A DNA stretch of 64,000 nucleotides, taken from assembly GCA_009617715.1 (NCBI GenBank), contig VTFK01000124.1, positions 186,001 to 250,000 on the forward strand, given 5' to 3'. Under the pieces are notes generated by a model. The model did not search any database and was not told the DNA's origin. It saw only the letters and a list, made by a program, of their open reading frames with translations. The translations under genes were made by a program, and so were the position numbers. Source of the DNA: Plectrocnemia conspersa. Lineage: Eukaryota; Arthropoda; Insecta; Trichoptera; Polycentropodidae. This document shows positions 50,811-63,140 of the stretch, piece after piece. Positions within the stretch are counted from its first letter, which is position 1; every line of letters starts with the position of its first letter.

Positions 50811-50885
50811 TAAAATAAGTAAAGATACAGCATACATCTGCAAAAGTTGTGAAATTTCTTTTATACGTGTGGCTCAAAAAAATTA

Positions 50886-51235
50886 GTGAAATAGATAAAA
50901 AAAGTGTAAATAATAAAAATAAATATAAATAAGGATAAAGTGTAGTTTAAAAGTGCAATTATAAAAATAAATGTGTTTGTGATAGTTGTACGCAAAAAAT
51001 GGATGCCGAAAAATTTAGTGTAAATAGTAAAATAAATATAAATAAGGATAAAGTGTAGCTTTTAAGTGTGATTATAAAAATAAATGTGCTCAAAGCACAA
51101 AATAGTGAAATAAATAAAAAAGTGTAAATAATAATATTAAATATAAATAAGGATATAGTGTAATTTATAAGTGCTATTATAAAAATAAATGTGTTTGTGA
51201 CAGTTGTATGCAGAACAAGGACGTCGAAAAATTGG
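50886..51235 (+). repeat. Three-unit tandem array, unit about 100-115 bp
   Basis: Units start near 50905, 51020 and 51122, each with GTGTAAATA, AAATATAAATAAGGATA, AGTGTA(G/A), and ATTATAAAAATAAATGTG. The unit tails differ: the first and third carry TTTGTGA(T/C)AGTTGTA and GATGCCGAAAAATT or GACGTCGAAAAATT, while the second carries CTCAAAGCACAAAATAGTG. It lies between two LINE 3' ends. It could be the repeated 5' UTR of a LINE or a small satellite. The third unit ends at a perfect donor-like GGTGAGTG. Confidence 0.8.
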
Positions 51236-51239
51236 GTGA

Positions 51240-51835
51240 GTGCATATTATATTATATTTATTTTAATAATTTATTTAGCTTAATATAGCTAATAAACAAA
51301 ACATACATATAATACATAATATAAACATAAACTAAAAATAAGAAGTGCATAGCCATTATAATTTATTTCTTAAGGTACAAAGGTGTTTCTTTATTCCATT
51401 TCGGAAACCAGTTACAGTTTTATTTTTGCGGATTGTCCTTAGAATATTATTGTACAATATCACACCTTCGTACATAATTCCCTTGGCCATACTCATTTTC
51501 TTTTTCACCTGTCTATCCTTAAATGATATCTATTTCTAGTATTAAATCTATGCATATCTTTATTTCTCGTATATTATTTTCTAACTTATATATAAATACT
51601 AAAATATTCATCTTCGACATTTCTTGAATATTTAACCATTTTAATCTATCACTCATACTTCTACAACTAGTAAATCTATTTTATTTTAAGACTACTCTCA
51701 TTACACTATTTTGTAATTTTTGCAACATCAATTTACTTATTTGTTGAACAAAACTAATATTGTTTCACAATAATTAAAATAGGGCAATATTATACTATCT
51801 AAAACTCGAATATAATTATATCACACTTCTGGAAA
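51240..51835 (-). mobile_element. CR1-like LINE: C-terminal reverse transcriptase region and 3' UTR, degenerate
   Basis: The minus strand from about 51805 reads (with shifts) VLDSIILPYFNYCETIL, then NRFTSCRSMSDRLKWLNIQ, EMSKMNILVFIYKLENNI and YEGVILYNNILRTIRKNK. This order (IIPHFNYC, ...RL.WL.I...R...L.F.YK, ...LYN.LP..I) is the standard C-terminus of CR1/R4-like LINE ORF2. Frameshifts and stops make it inactive. The palm domain is missing. The fragment at 22.9-23.2 kb could be from the same family. Confidence 0.8.
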
Positions 51836-52090
51836 TTGCTCAAAGACATCGTAGACAACCCTTTGGTGCTCGAGCAGCTCCAAATGTGGGCTCTGGAAGG
51901 TGGTTATAGTTTTCGGTCGCGTCCACTGTTCTGCCTGTGAAGTCTAGAACTGGATCGCTCTTCTTTATATTATGTATATTATTTTATTTATTATGAATAT
52001 TGACTCAAATGCTGTTTCGCTGCCTTAAAAAATATTGAAGTCGCTGTGGAGTTGGTCGACCCACAATTGGCTACATTTTAGTATCACAGA
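51836..52090. other. Balanced-composition island beside the LINE cluster
   Basis: On the minus strand two short frames stay open (SDPVLDFTGRTVDATENYNH and SPHLELLEHQRVVYDVFEQF). No family is recognised. It may be upstream LINE sequence, another element or unique DNA. Confidence 0.3.
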
Positions 52091-52429
52091 GTGTCACATT
52101 GTTGTATTTTCCAGAACTTATAATATTATATAATTTATGCGGAAATGTTTTAATGCGAGTACATAAAAAGTAAAACACTTCCGCATATATTTAAAGGCAA
52201 AGTTTGCGATAAGATATTGCGGATGCTCGGCATTGTTATGCGGAGCCCGTCTCCCTTTAATAATTTATCAGCGATTCACGTTTTGTATATGCGTGTATAT
52301 AGCCTATCTAACTTTTTTATAATATTAATAAATAAATATTCATTTTGAAAATCTGCAAATTATAATTGTCGCAATATCGTTAATTTAACGTACTTAAAAC
52401 TAAACTAATAAAACACTTAGACATTACAG

Positions 52430-52860
52430 TACGTGCTCGATAGTTTTAAACGATGGAAATTCCGATATCCGATTCGGGAAAATTTCTCGTTAATTATTTG
52501 CTAAAGGTAGTGGAACGGTTATCCCTCGAGGCTTTTTCTTAGATAAGACTCTTTTAGTTCCAATACGAGAATATAATACGTGGCCGATTTATAAGCGTAT
52601 CGCTGGACCAAAGTTGTTCGAATTCAATTTGCATGCGAATGTCCCGGGCGGCCGCGTGTCAGAGGGATTATTTCGTGAAAAGCTCTCACATGCGAATATG
52701 GTTATATTTTATTACATCATGTTCGCTAAAAACTAATGTTTCGAACTTTAGCCGCTCGAGGACAACGCGAGGGTTGATTTTAATCAGTTTCAGGGACAAA
52801 ATTGTTCAAATGTGTATAATTGGGTTGAATATATTTTTGCCATATTGAAGGTGAAATTAT
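52430..52860. other. Less AT-rich island, possible regulatory DNA
   Basis: Complex, non-repetitive sequence with CCCGGGCGGCCGCG near 52644 and CCGCTCGAGG near 52752 stands out from AT-rich flanks. Neither strand encodes a recognisable protein. Similar islands recur through the right third of the window. Confidence 0.3.
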
Positions 52861-53179
52861 GTTAAAAAGAATGGCAATTATTACAAGCCGAATATAAATA
52901 TGATTCATTAATAATTTAACAAAGAAATTTTAAGCTTTTTTTAAAGATGATGGAATACTTACGCTAAGATGAATTAGATACTTTTGACTTCTAGTGTAAC
53001 GAGAAATGAGATCGCATAATTTTTGTTGTTGAAGATATTATTTAAAGTATTTTAACAATATATAAAACATTTAGTTTTATAAAAAAATATTAAAATACAG
53101 ATTAATTGCCGGTAATTAATTTTATTTTATTATCGAAGGTGATACTTTTACGTGAATCAAGTATATGTGTGTGTGGCAA

Positions 53180-53480
53180 TAAATCACGGTAATATTTGAT
53201 CGATAGTTTTATCACGTAGGCTTCGTGAAAGAGGATTTATGTCGGAATAAGGGAAGAGCATAATGAAATGTACGAAGGACATGCAAGACTCCCCTAGAGG
53301 TTGGATATAATCTGTGGACTCCCCGGGGGAGATGAATGGGCCAAGGATGGGACAGTTGGAAAAACTAAATCTTGTCGGAAAGTTTGAGAAAATTTCGAAC
53401 CGCTTTTCTCCCGCGTCGTTTATCTTCTTCTTTGCGGGCATATTTTGGAATAAATTACAGAAATATTTATTTATAATACT
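53180..53480. other. Less AT-rich island with CTCCCCGGGGGAG palindrome
   Basis: The island contains the palindrome CTCCCCGGGGGAG at about 53319 and opposing open frames on both strands (53184-53441 minus, 53314-53538 plus), neither with a known domain. Conserved non-coding DNA is as likely as coding. Confidence 0.3.
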
Positions 53481-54799
53481 ATGGTTATTTGGAACATCTG
53501 TAATTTTTTTTTTAATATATACAATAGTTTGTCAATGAATATATTCAACCATAAAACTAGACTCCGCATTTTTTCACAATATGCTCTTCTGACTTATATT
53601 AAATAATACGGATGAGAAAACGTTTCTTTGACATACCTCCGATTGTACTCTGAAGGGTTCTAAAAGATCTCTTTGGACCCAAACTTTCTCTACTGATCCT
53701 TGTATTTAAATACATTTGTTTCAAGATAATATAATATTAATATATTTAGATGTATCGAGAGTAATGTGTATATTTATATAATATATATAAAACAACGATT
53801 ACTATCAATCTTTTTATCTCAAGTTGAAACAACACTCCAGATGTGTTTCATAGTGCTTCTGCTAAAATGATAAATCTCCCAATCCTGTAGGGAGGTAAGT
53901 AAATGTGAAAAATTGTTTTTGACAAAAGAAAACGTCGTACGCTGACACTCCATTTAGCATGACACTATACACAAGGACAGAGTGTGCCATAAAAATTATT
54001 TATAATTTAATCTAAGTGCTCCTATGATATACATAGGTGGCCAACTTTTAACACAAAAATGTCACGCACACATATCAAATTCTCGAATATCTATCAAATT
54101 TAAACCCTCTAGGTTATCAATGATAGGGAGGCTATTTTTATTATGATTCTGTGGTTGGTTTAATTGCGAATTTATGCTTTCGAGAAAATAATTTTATAAC
54201 GTAAATCTTTGGTGTGATTATTTTTAAAACTCATTTTTTATCATATAAAGATAAGAAAATGCTGACTCACACAAATATATCGAACCAAAACAGGAATAAG
54301 TATCTCTTTAAAGTTGCAAATTTATCATTGCTTGATAAATGTTGTTCCAAAGATCTGGATTTTAAAGAAACATCACATTATAAAGTAGTAATTTTATTTA
54401 CAACAGTTAAATTGTCAAAGTAGCTTTACATTCTTGTAGCAAGTGCTTGCGTAATAATTAAATGGATTGCTCATAAATTTAACTAGGACTTAAGTTTTTC
54501 CGAAATCACGTATTGATAGTATTGCACGTTATACAATTAATTTTTGGAAGTGATCCATGATGTTTGCGAGTCTGTCAAAACATTCATTATTGAGGTCTTG
54601 AATCATTAAGGACGGAATAGCGTAGTTCGTAACGTCTCAGACAAGTAACTTTGAGGTTGCGAAATCGAGCCCCAGCAGCGGCACTTGAATTTTTATTTTT
54701 TAAAAATGCAATATTATTAAAAAAAAAACGGTCACACCTGCAGTAACATATATTGATTAAAAATTGTATTTATTTAATATTGCACTGAAAAAATAATAA

Positions 54800-55190
54800 G
54801 AGATGTCAAACTCATACTTCGCCTATGCAGATGACATAGATATTGTAGCAAGGTCAAAATTGGTACTAATAAAAATCTTCAATGCTCTTGAATCGTCAGC
54901 CAATAGAATAACTAAGCAAAAGCAAAATATTTGTCAAAATACAGCATCATGCGAGTATTCTTTTGAGGGTGTTCACAGTTTAATATACTAAGAAATCTGG
55001 TAACAGCTAAAAACGACGTCAATAAACGAAACAAACAACTAATCATGTCAGCAAATAAATGTTATTTCGGTCTAATAAATCAGTTCAAATCGCGAACACT
55101 ATCTCGTCGCATGGAGATAATCATGCACAAAACATTGATTAGACCTGTGCTGACATATAGTTCGTAAAGTTGTACAATTACTAGGGCCAA
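54800..55190 (+). mobile_element. RTE-type LINE reverse transcriptase fragment
   Basis: The plus strand reads SNSYFAYADDIDIVARSK, containing the reverse transcriptase YADD box. It continues, after shifts, through EYSFEGVHS, NLVTAKNDVNKRNKQLIMSA and NKCYFGLINQFKSRTLSRRM, to IMHKTLIRPVLTYSS. This is the canonical order of the RTE-like elements often annotated as craniofacial development protein 2-like. Stops and frameshifts are present. Its endonuclease counterpart appears at 57.7 kb on the other strand. Confidence 0.88.
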
Positions 55191-55336
55191 CGATTAATTA
55201 GGAGCACATATGTATGTATTTGTATACATATAGCAGCGTGTTTCGATAATAATTTAGATTGATTACAAACACGATTAGTAACTGTAAATATTTTGATACG
55301 TTTTTTAGCGATTAGGGCTTAATGTAGATTATTCTT

Positions 55337-55430
55337 AAATTAGCTAAAATAATAAAATATATTATTTTTATTATATTAAATTAAATTAGCTAAAATAATA
55401 CAATATATTATTTTTGTTAAAATACAAAAT
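55337..55430. repeat. Two tandem copies of a 46-bp AT-rich unit
   Basis: AAATTAGCTAAAATAATA and the following ATATATTATTTTT occur twice, starting near 55337 and 55383, with a few differences. This is a simple local duplication. Confidence 0.7.
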
Positions 55431-55827
55431 CTATGTTTATATTTTTAAGTTGAACGTTAGCGTATTTTTCAGAGCCCTTATTAATTATACAGTCGTTCAT
55501 AAGTGAGGTTGAAAATTGGCAAAATATATTTCTAGAAAAAAAGGACCATAATATTGAATTTTGTTTTAATTAATTTCGGCGTAAATATATTTGAATATTC
55601 ATAGGTTTCTTAGTCCTTTTGGGCTTAGAGATCGGCGCTGTGGCCGCAATAATAAGTAGCACTCATCAATAATAAATTAGTTTAGCTTGAATGTACAAAA
55701 AAATAACTTTCGTATTCGCTGAGAAAATAAATAGAAGGAAAATACGAAAACACTTTTTTTATAGGCTCGATTTTATTATTTTTAACCCTACTATAACCAC
55801 ATAAAAATTAAGGCGTATCTATTTTTT

Positions 55828-55876
55828 AGTTTATTAGTACAAAAAATATATTTTTTTATACTAATAAACTAATAAA
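55828..55876. repeat. Short inverted repeat, about 14-16-nt arms
   Basis: TTAGTTTATTAGTA is followed after an AT-rich spacer by TACTAATAAACTAA. This could be a small hairpin or the ends of a minute element. No function is apparent. Confidence 0.55.
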
Positions 55877-56154
55877 AAAAATTTAAGATGATTTTTTTAA
55901 TAATACATATATAAAATTTATCACTAAATCATAAAAAGTAATTCGCATTTCCTTTATAAGTATTTTTTTTATTAATTTTTATGAAAAACATATTTTACGC
56001 TAGCTAGCGTTTTATTATAAATTAATTTGCAAAGTTTAATCCGAAATAAAGGTTTTATTTATACTAAATAGTTATTTATTTTGATCGTGGGTATAAGTTT
56101 TTTTTTAAATACATCAATTATAGTACAATCAATAATTGTTTTTATATTATAACT

Positions 56155-56420
56155 GTGTTAGAGCGGGGGCAGATTATTCATAATCTCTTGCAGTACTCTT
56201 TGCAATTGTGCTACAAGTCGATTAATTATCAAAAAATCTTTTTGTACAAGGAATATCGTTGTTCAAGGGTTAAGCCGCAAAAGTTGGCGAGGGTTACTTT
56301 TAAATTTTACAGAAAATCGCTCATTGATCGTTCCGGAGCGAAATGGAAAAGCGGGTAAGGGGAAACCCATTAAATCCGTGTACCGGAGACATCGGAGATT
56401 AATCAAGTGCCGCAATTTAA
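56155..56420. other. Less AT-rich island, possible regulatory DNA
   Basis: Non-repetitive sequence of balanced composition (GAGCGGGGGCAG, GGTTAAGCCGCAAAAG, GGAGCGAAATGGAAAAGCGGG) lies in AT-rich surroundings. A 67-codon open frame on the plus strand has no recognisable domain. Confidence 0.3.
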
Positions 56421-57664
56421 CCAATCTACGTGTCTACAATCTGTTTTGATCTTGTTTGATTTACAGTATCGATTGGGAGCGACCTTAACTCTGATATATG
56501 TCTAGGATTGACCTGTTAAAAACTTTAATCATTAATTATTATGTCCAGGTTCCTTTCATCCGACACACATCCTTTATACGTATGCTTATTTGATATTATG
56601 TATATAGTCTGTTAGATAGAACCCTGGGTTATTTTGTTATGTTGCTCCGCGCAACGTTTTCCGGAATGTTTTAATTTGCGAATTAATATTAATGGAGTTT
56701 TTGTGCGGCGATCATTATGAAGCTCTTATACATTTTTATTTCTTTTAGTTAGATATTCTGTTTATGAAAATTACCGAGAAATAAGTCTCTATGAGAAATA
56801 TTGCTATGCATACTATATCTGAGCATAATATAGTAGATGTTTTTTTTTAATTATTTGTCGTTTAAGACATAGATATTAATCGTAAAAAATAAAACTTTTA
56901 TTTATATGATTCATATCGAGACAATAATTAAAGAAATATAGATTTAAATGAATATTTAAGTCGTTTCTAAATGAAGTCTTAATGGCATTTAGAAAAGTAT
57001 GTAAAGGTTACGTTGTTTTTATCAAAAAGTCTCAAGAGAGACACATTAAATAATTAATATGTATGGAGAAGTTCCTCTCTTGAAATTTTCGGGAGCTCAA
57101 AAGCTCAAGTAGTAGGTCATATATAATAACTAGCATAAAGAATAAGCAATTGCTTAAAATACATTATATATACATGAGTTGTTCTGTACTTTTTAATTAT
57201 TCTTATTCTGGTGTCATGTCCGATTCTAGATATGTGATATATATTTTGGTAATTGGCTGCACGAAAAATTTATTTAACTGTCATCTCCGTTCATTTCAAG
57301 TTGGTTTTCATTTGTGGTCTCCAAATATTGTTATTATATACTTAGTCTATTATTTGTTTTCACTCAAGCCAAGTAATATTTTTCTAGTAGCATTTAAAAA
57401 ATATTATTGTAAATTATATTTGTCGTGTTTTTATTGTAAATTTTCTATTTATTTGCGTTTTTGATTTTTCAATCATCCATCCATTTTTGATTTTCTTTTA
57501 CAAGAAGTTTTTCAATTTTTACGATTGTTCATTAGTTCTAATATTTCCATCGTCATCCATTGTTTTTAAAGCTCTTATTAATTCATATAAAATTATTATC
57601 GCTACATCATATATTAGCCTTATAATTTAACTGTGACTTTCATGTTATATATAGCCTTCTTTTT

Positions 57665-57840
57665 TGTAATTTGAATAAGGAACTGGAGATGAAATCTTCC
57701 TCTTGGCAAAATTAAATTAGTCGATCTCCTCTTTCATTGCGATCACCTAGTCCGAACCGTCCTGCTATTTTCGGAGATTCTTTATTTCCGACTTTTGCAA
57801 TAAAATCACCTATATTAATACGTTGTTTTTAGAATTATAT
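57665..57840 (-). mobile_element. RTE-type LINE endonuclease fragment
   Basis: The minus strand reads IGDFIAKVGNKESPKIAGRF then GLGDRNERGDRLI, followed by FCQEEDFI. This is the GDWNAKVG......GRFGLG.RNERGDRL..FC.E block of RTE-like endonucleases. A stop replaces the residue after LI, and the rest is not readable. It is in opposite orientation to the RTE reverse transcriptase fragment at 54.8 kb, so the two are separate insertions or were split by an inversion. Confidence 0.85.
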
Positions 57841-58429
57841 ATTTTAATAATTTTTAGATCTCTTGTTATAATTTTATTTTTTCTCTTATTTATCAGCTGG
57901 AGTAGCATATTATATTGACAGCTGTATTATATTACCATTAATCAGATTTATCATTATTTGCATCATGATAATGATTGCTACATCGTTTATATGTTTGTTG
58001 TTTGGGTGATCTGAATAATATATTATACATCAATTTGTATTATATTTTTTTTTAATGTAATTTGATCGGTTGAAATATAATTCATACATTTTGGTATCTA
58101 TTTGTTAAATATCCAGCATTTTGAGTCCAGAGATTTTTCGCACCTCTGTTCCATTTAAGAAATGCCGGGAATTTGGGCCATGGCTTTTGGTTTACTTGTT
58201 CTATGGTGGTTGTCTCGGGAGATTAAAACAGTGGTTTTCCTTGCCTTCTGTATCACAGTTCCACAGCCATATTATTTTTCTCAAGCTCTGGATTTGTAAA
58301 TTATAAGAAAAGCAATATTATGTTTATTAGAAATGTTTCCTCACTTCATATTTCGCATCTAATCAATGCTATTCATTCTAGATAAAATATTTTACTGCAC
58401 AAAATTGCAATCGAACATACTTACACACG

Positions 58430-58760
58430 TGCAAATCAAATTTTCTTCGACTCTCGTATCGGCACTCGAGAGAATTTCTTGGCGTGATAAAATTTCAGTC
58501 CTGAAGGCTGTCTAATGCTCTGGTATGTGTATTATATTTATACATACATAGAGGTAGATGTGTGCAAGTAAAAATGTTGAATTTTCTTTCAGCCATCGAG
58601 ACATCATTTATTTGAAATTACTCCCAATGGAAAATACGCCGAATGGAAAATTTTTCACGTACACTGGGTGTCGAAGTGCATGAATGCATTTCATAACACA
58701 AACGAAATAGTGATAAAGCGTCTTTGTGCCACAAACTAGAATATTGTGCTTGTGTGATGA
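58430..58760. other. Less AT-rich island, possible regulatory DNA
   Basis: Complex non-repetitive DNA (CGACTCTCGTATCGGCACTCG, GAAAATACGCCGAATGG) with no open frame of note. It resembles the other islands in this part of the window. Confidence 0.25.
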
Positions 58761-58859
58761 AATTTACTCATCGTTGCATTTATTGTGCTATATTTGTTTA
58801 TTATATACAATTATTGTATTTATATTATAATAACCCAAAATATTTTTTTTAATGAATTA

Positions 58860-59320
58860 TATTTTACAAAATAATCTTCATCGACAGAACTACTTTCTTC
58901 CAATGATCAGGAAAGTTTTTAACCCCATGTTTGCAAAAAATGACATATTCAGAAAATGATGTTTTAACTTTAAACTAAATATATTATTTTTTTACCGTCT
59001 AAATAATGTTCTTAAGACTTAGATGGGTGAGCAATAGTTTTACATCCGGTAGAATTCGCGCGATTCTCGCAGTATGAAGCAGGCGCGTCGCCTTGTTCTC
59101 GTCGCTTAGTGCGTGTGTTGCCTATACGTATTGTTTCCACGCCTTCACACTATTTTTTAAATTCTTTGAATGCTAAGTCATGATCTTCTCGGTTAACTCC
59201 TGAATCGACATCTCTGTATTGGCTTCAATTTCTGCAGCTATGCGTATTTTGGTGTCTCACTTCTAGGCCTGTCTTTTAAACAAACATTTCCATTTTTAAC
59301 ATTGGCAAACCAGTAAAACT
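58860..59320 (-). mobile_element. Internally deleted mariner transposase
   Basis: From about 59320 the minus strand reads WFANVKNGNVCLKDRPRSET, then AAEIEANTEMSIQELTEKIM, THALSDENKATRLLHTARIA. This matches the mariner N-terminal order WF.(K/R)F..G.F.L.D.PRSGRP, E.....T..ELA, (W)VPHAL...N...R. After a gap, KHGVKNFPDHWKKVVLSMK near 58910 corresponds to the C-terminal GI.KLP.RW.KVI...G. The catalytic centre is deleted. It differs from the copies at 20.6 and 41.4 kb. Confidence 0.78.
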
Positions 59321-60179
59321 TCACAATTTTTTTATTCACTATTTTTGATCTATGAATTTCGTCTTGAATTCAGGTATTGATTTAAAATGAAAAGAATAAA
59401 TTTAAAGCACTTTTAGTGTGGGTACTGTTAAGAACCAACCAACTAAATGTATTGGTTTGTTCAGAACCATTCACAGCAATTTTAGAGCTGGCACAAATGT
59501 AAAGGGTTAGTAATACAACAGTTTTAGATTTGACGAACGATTGCCACACAAATTAGGCTTCTTTAGCGCGATCAAATGTATTAAAACGTGTGATTAAAAG
59601 AAAAGCTTTTAAGACAATGGAAATCGATATGCATAATGGTCGTACAAAAATAAAGCTTATAAATTAAGCTCAAAATAAAAATAAACCTCGATTGCAAACT
59701 TTTGTGTTGCTAATGTGTGCTATATTTAGTATTTAATCATTGCAGCTTATATTTTTAACTTGACGTGGTCAAATTTACTAATTGGTTATTTTAGTGTATT
59801 ATTTGCCAATCAAATCATTTAGTATATTTCTGAGTAAATACTTGCAATTTTTTAATATAAACTTGACTGAAAAACTTAAGTTAAAAAAATAAATTCTTCA
59901 CTACGAATTAATATTTAATCAAATGTCAAAAATATATTATAGCATTATTGTGCATCACAAAACTTTGTTGTTTTTTCGTAAGTTTATTAAAGAAGGTGTT
60001 TCAAACCTAATTTTAACTGATTTATTTTAAACAAATTCTATGATAATTCATACTTCTGAAAGTATTTAAATTTAATCAAATAATGTATAAATGATATAAA
60101 ATTATATTATAATATATGTATAATTTAGAATAGGTGCTTTAGATAGGAACCAATCGTGTAAATCTCAATATCCCAAGAA

Positions 60180-60480
60180 TTTCTCACATACTAGATTTGA
60201 ATTGCAGAATCGAACAGTGGTAGTATGTGATGGAATTCGACGCGCTTTGCAATTATTCATCGTGTGAGTTTGCACGTACAAAGCGGGCCAATTGCCGAGC
60301 TACAGTGTGCTCCATAAGTACGTGCTATTAAACGAAATAATTGCGCTTCGTTACCAGGGGGTAGCCCTTAAACGATGCCTCGAGCCGCACACAAATCATT
60401 GACCCGCCTTCATTTATTTTGCACGGACGCAACCTAATGGTTAGAAATCTGAAGGAAAAAAATAAATATCGTAATATTAT
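60180..60480. other. Less AT-rich island, possible regulatory DNA
   Basis: Balanced, non-repetitive sequence (GCACGTACAAAGCGGGCC, CGATGCCTCGAGCCGCACAC). A 97-codon minus-strand frame overlaps it but has no recognisable features. A short (AGT)n run follows at 60526-60542. Confidence 0.3.
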
Positions 60481-61229
60481 ATTAGACGGTTTTAGACAGT
60501 TAAGAAGAGGGTCCGTTAAACATAAGTAAGTAGTAGTAGTAGTATAATATATAATTGGTTTGTAGTTTGTACGGAAATAACAAATAGTTTTGAAACATTG
60601 ACTAAGAACTATATTTAGCAATTATATAAGAACGAACTAACAAAAAAAAATGTCTTATAATTTATGCAAGAATGCTAGTCATTTATTTATAAAATATTGT
60701 TGATTATTTTTCATAGATATTATCTCATTTTATTCCATTCTCTAGCACAGATTGTTTTTATCGGAAATATTAGATAGAAAAATAAAATTTATTTATTTTC
60801 ATCCATATTTTTGTACCTAGCGTTTTAATCCCATGTTTTTTAAGCGTTTTTCATTTTCATCCACCAACACATAGTGTTTTAAATGTAATGCTTCCAGCAT
60901 TGCGACTTTTTATAGTTACAAAGTGTTTGTAGAATATTAAAAAATCTCTCTAAAAATTTACAGATTTAAATGACTCATTGATGAGTATATTTTTATCTCG
61001 TAAGCTCACCATGTCATTGAAATTTTGTAGTTTTTTCTGATAGTGTGACACATTTCAGTCGCCATGTAATTAATATTTTTTTAAGATCTTAAATGAAGAT
61101 TTCTGTCCGGATTTATTATTTTAAGAATTGATAGACTTATTTTAAATATAAAATGAAGTTATTATATATATATTTTTAAGAAGACACATACTTGATCTTA
61201 TATAAAATATATACGTATTTACAAAGATA

Positions 61230-61510
61230 ATTTTCAAGCACACAGAATCGAGCGTGTCTTGCATTGAATTCAGCGCTTTCCTTCCCGTAAAACCCAAACC
61301 CAAAAGGCATAGACGGAATAAAAAACTCATCGAAATCAACGTTTGTTTTGGGCTTAATTAGTAGACCTTGCGTAGGACCTAATTTAATTAGACCTTAAAA
61401 GGGAATGTGTCCCGACCCTGTCGCGCGATTACGGCTCAAACGTACGGATATTTTTTCTGCAAAAAAGCTTAAAAGGCAAAAGCGACGAACAAGTATCATT
61501 CGAGAGGTGG
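61230..61510. other. Less AT-rich island, possible regulatory DNA
   Basis: Contains CGACCCTGTCGCGCGATTACGG and a 65-codon minus frame (FLFRLCLLGLGFTGRKALNS) that looks superficially like a signal peptide but has no further support. A (TACA)n run lies at about 61549-61564. Confidence 0.25.
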
Positions 61511-62779
61511 AAAATATATAAAGAACATACATACGTCTGTTTATTTATATACATACATACATATAACGTTAAGCTAATTGTTTCTGATTAAACATTGCTA
61601 TAACTATACATACGCATTATAATAATAAAAATATTTTCTTTCTTCTCAAAGCTAAAAGTCGATTCTACTAAAATACTTTTTTTAATAATTATTAATTTAA
61701 GGTTTTTAATTACAACTAATTGTACATCATTTTTTATCATTTTATATATTTTCCTGCCTAAAGATATAACCAAAAGAAAAGGCAAAAAGTCACTGTTTTA
61801 ACCTCTGTTCTTAAATTTTATTTTTAAAAAAATAATCTAATTGCATAAATATATGTTGGTGTATTTTGGTTTGACCATTTCTATTTATATTATGAGCTTG
61901 GGTTGAATCTATTTCTATTAGTATATTCTTAATCGGTTAAAAATATGTATATGTTTGCTAATTTTTCGAAAAAAGTTAAGAATTCATTACTCAGAACATT
62001 TTTTTAAAGATATTAAATGACGATCTAGTAACTATTGTCATCTTTTTATTTTTTGAAAAGATAATAAACAAGTAGGAAAAGTTGACTTAAATTGCCGACA
62101 TTCGTGAGCAATTATCATTTTGACTATTTATTAATATTTTGTGTTTCAAGTTCAATCATTTAATTCAGGTACTTCTAAAAATACTTTATACGCTGATCCT
62201 TTATTTTGTTATATACGAGTACCAATAAAAATCAATACTGTGCACAAAAACATTTTTGTCTAATTTATTGATTTACTTTCATTAATTTATTATATTGTCC
62301 AAAAAATATTTTTTGAACTACGGGCAAAAAATATTTCTTCTTTTGGATCAATAAGTCTAGAAAATCATCGTCTTTGTTTTTTTAGTTTATTGAAAACATT
62401 TCTTATTGTCACTCTAATAATTATTCACGCATAAAAAGGGTAAAACTAAAAATAATTTCTATAAATATAAATGTCAATAAATAAACGAGAATGACTTTTA
62501 ACAACTAAATTAATGACTTTTGAACATGGACAATAAAATTGATTTATGAGGGTTTGTGGCTTCATAATAAAACTCTTCAAATAAAAATAACGGTCATTTA
62601 GATTTTTAGTATTTTGCTGCATTCTTTTTGTCTAAAAACATTTCAAAGAAATTCCGGGAAAATCATATTTTTATTTGTAAAATACTTCGTGAAACTATAT
62701 ATCAATTGCCATATCTATATTTTGTATATGTATGTACATATTACGCGAGAATTTTATTAAAATATATTACATATTGCGA

Positions 62780-63140
62780 GAGACTAGGCGAGTTCGTTAA
62801 TGTCTGAGCGGTGGTGGAGAAGCTGGCGCAGGAATGATGTCAGTGGAAGATCCTTAGAGTTCTGGTTGGTGTGGCAGTGACAGTATTGCGGAGGTTGATC
62901 TCTCTGAAGAATGGAGTTCCTCTCAGGATGTGAGCATTCATGATCGTATGTTGTCGGCGGGCGGACGGGCGTCTGCTAGTATCTTAGAGTGTTTTCCGAA
63001 GTCTCATTGGCGACCAGCGAGTATCAAGCCAATCGGTATACTCGCTCCTTACAATTACGAAATATGTATACTTTTAGAAAGCGACATTTGCTCAATGGAT
63101 ATCTTGAATTGTGCAACGATAATGTTGTTGCCTTAGGGTG
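62780..63140. other. Unassigned island with coding-like composition
   Basis: This is the most GC-rich stretch of the right end (CGGCGGGCGGACGGGCGTC near 62955). Minus-strand frames such as ERNSILQRDQPPQYCHCHTN and plus-strand frames such as YQANRYTRSLQLRNMYTFRK are open for 40-70 codons, but none matches a family I know. It may be an exon of a gene continuing outside the window or a fragment of an unknown element. Confidence 0.3.

Noticed and set aside
51345..51539. 64-codon plus-strand ORF over the CR1-like LINE
   Set aside because: It is antisense to a recognisable LINE C-terminus and has no independent support.
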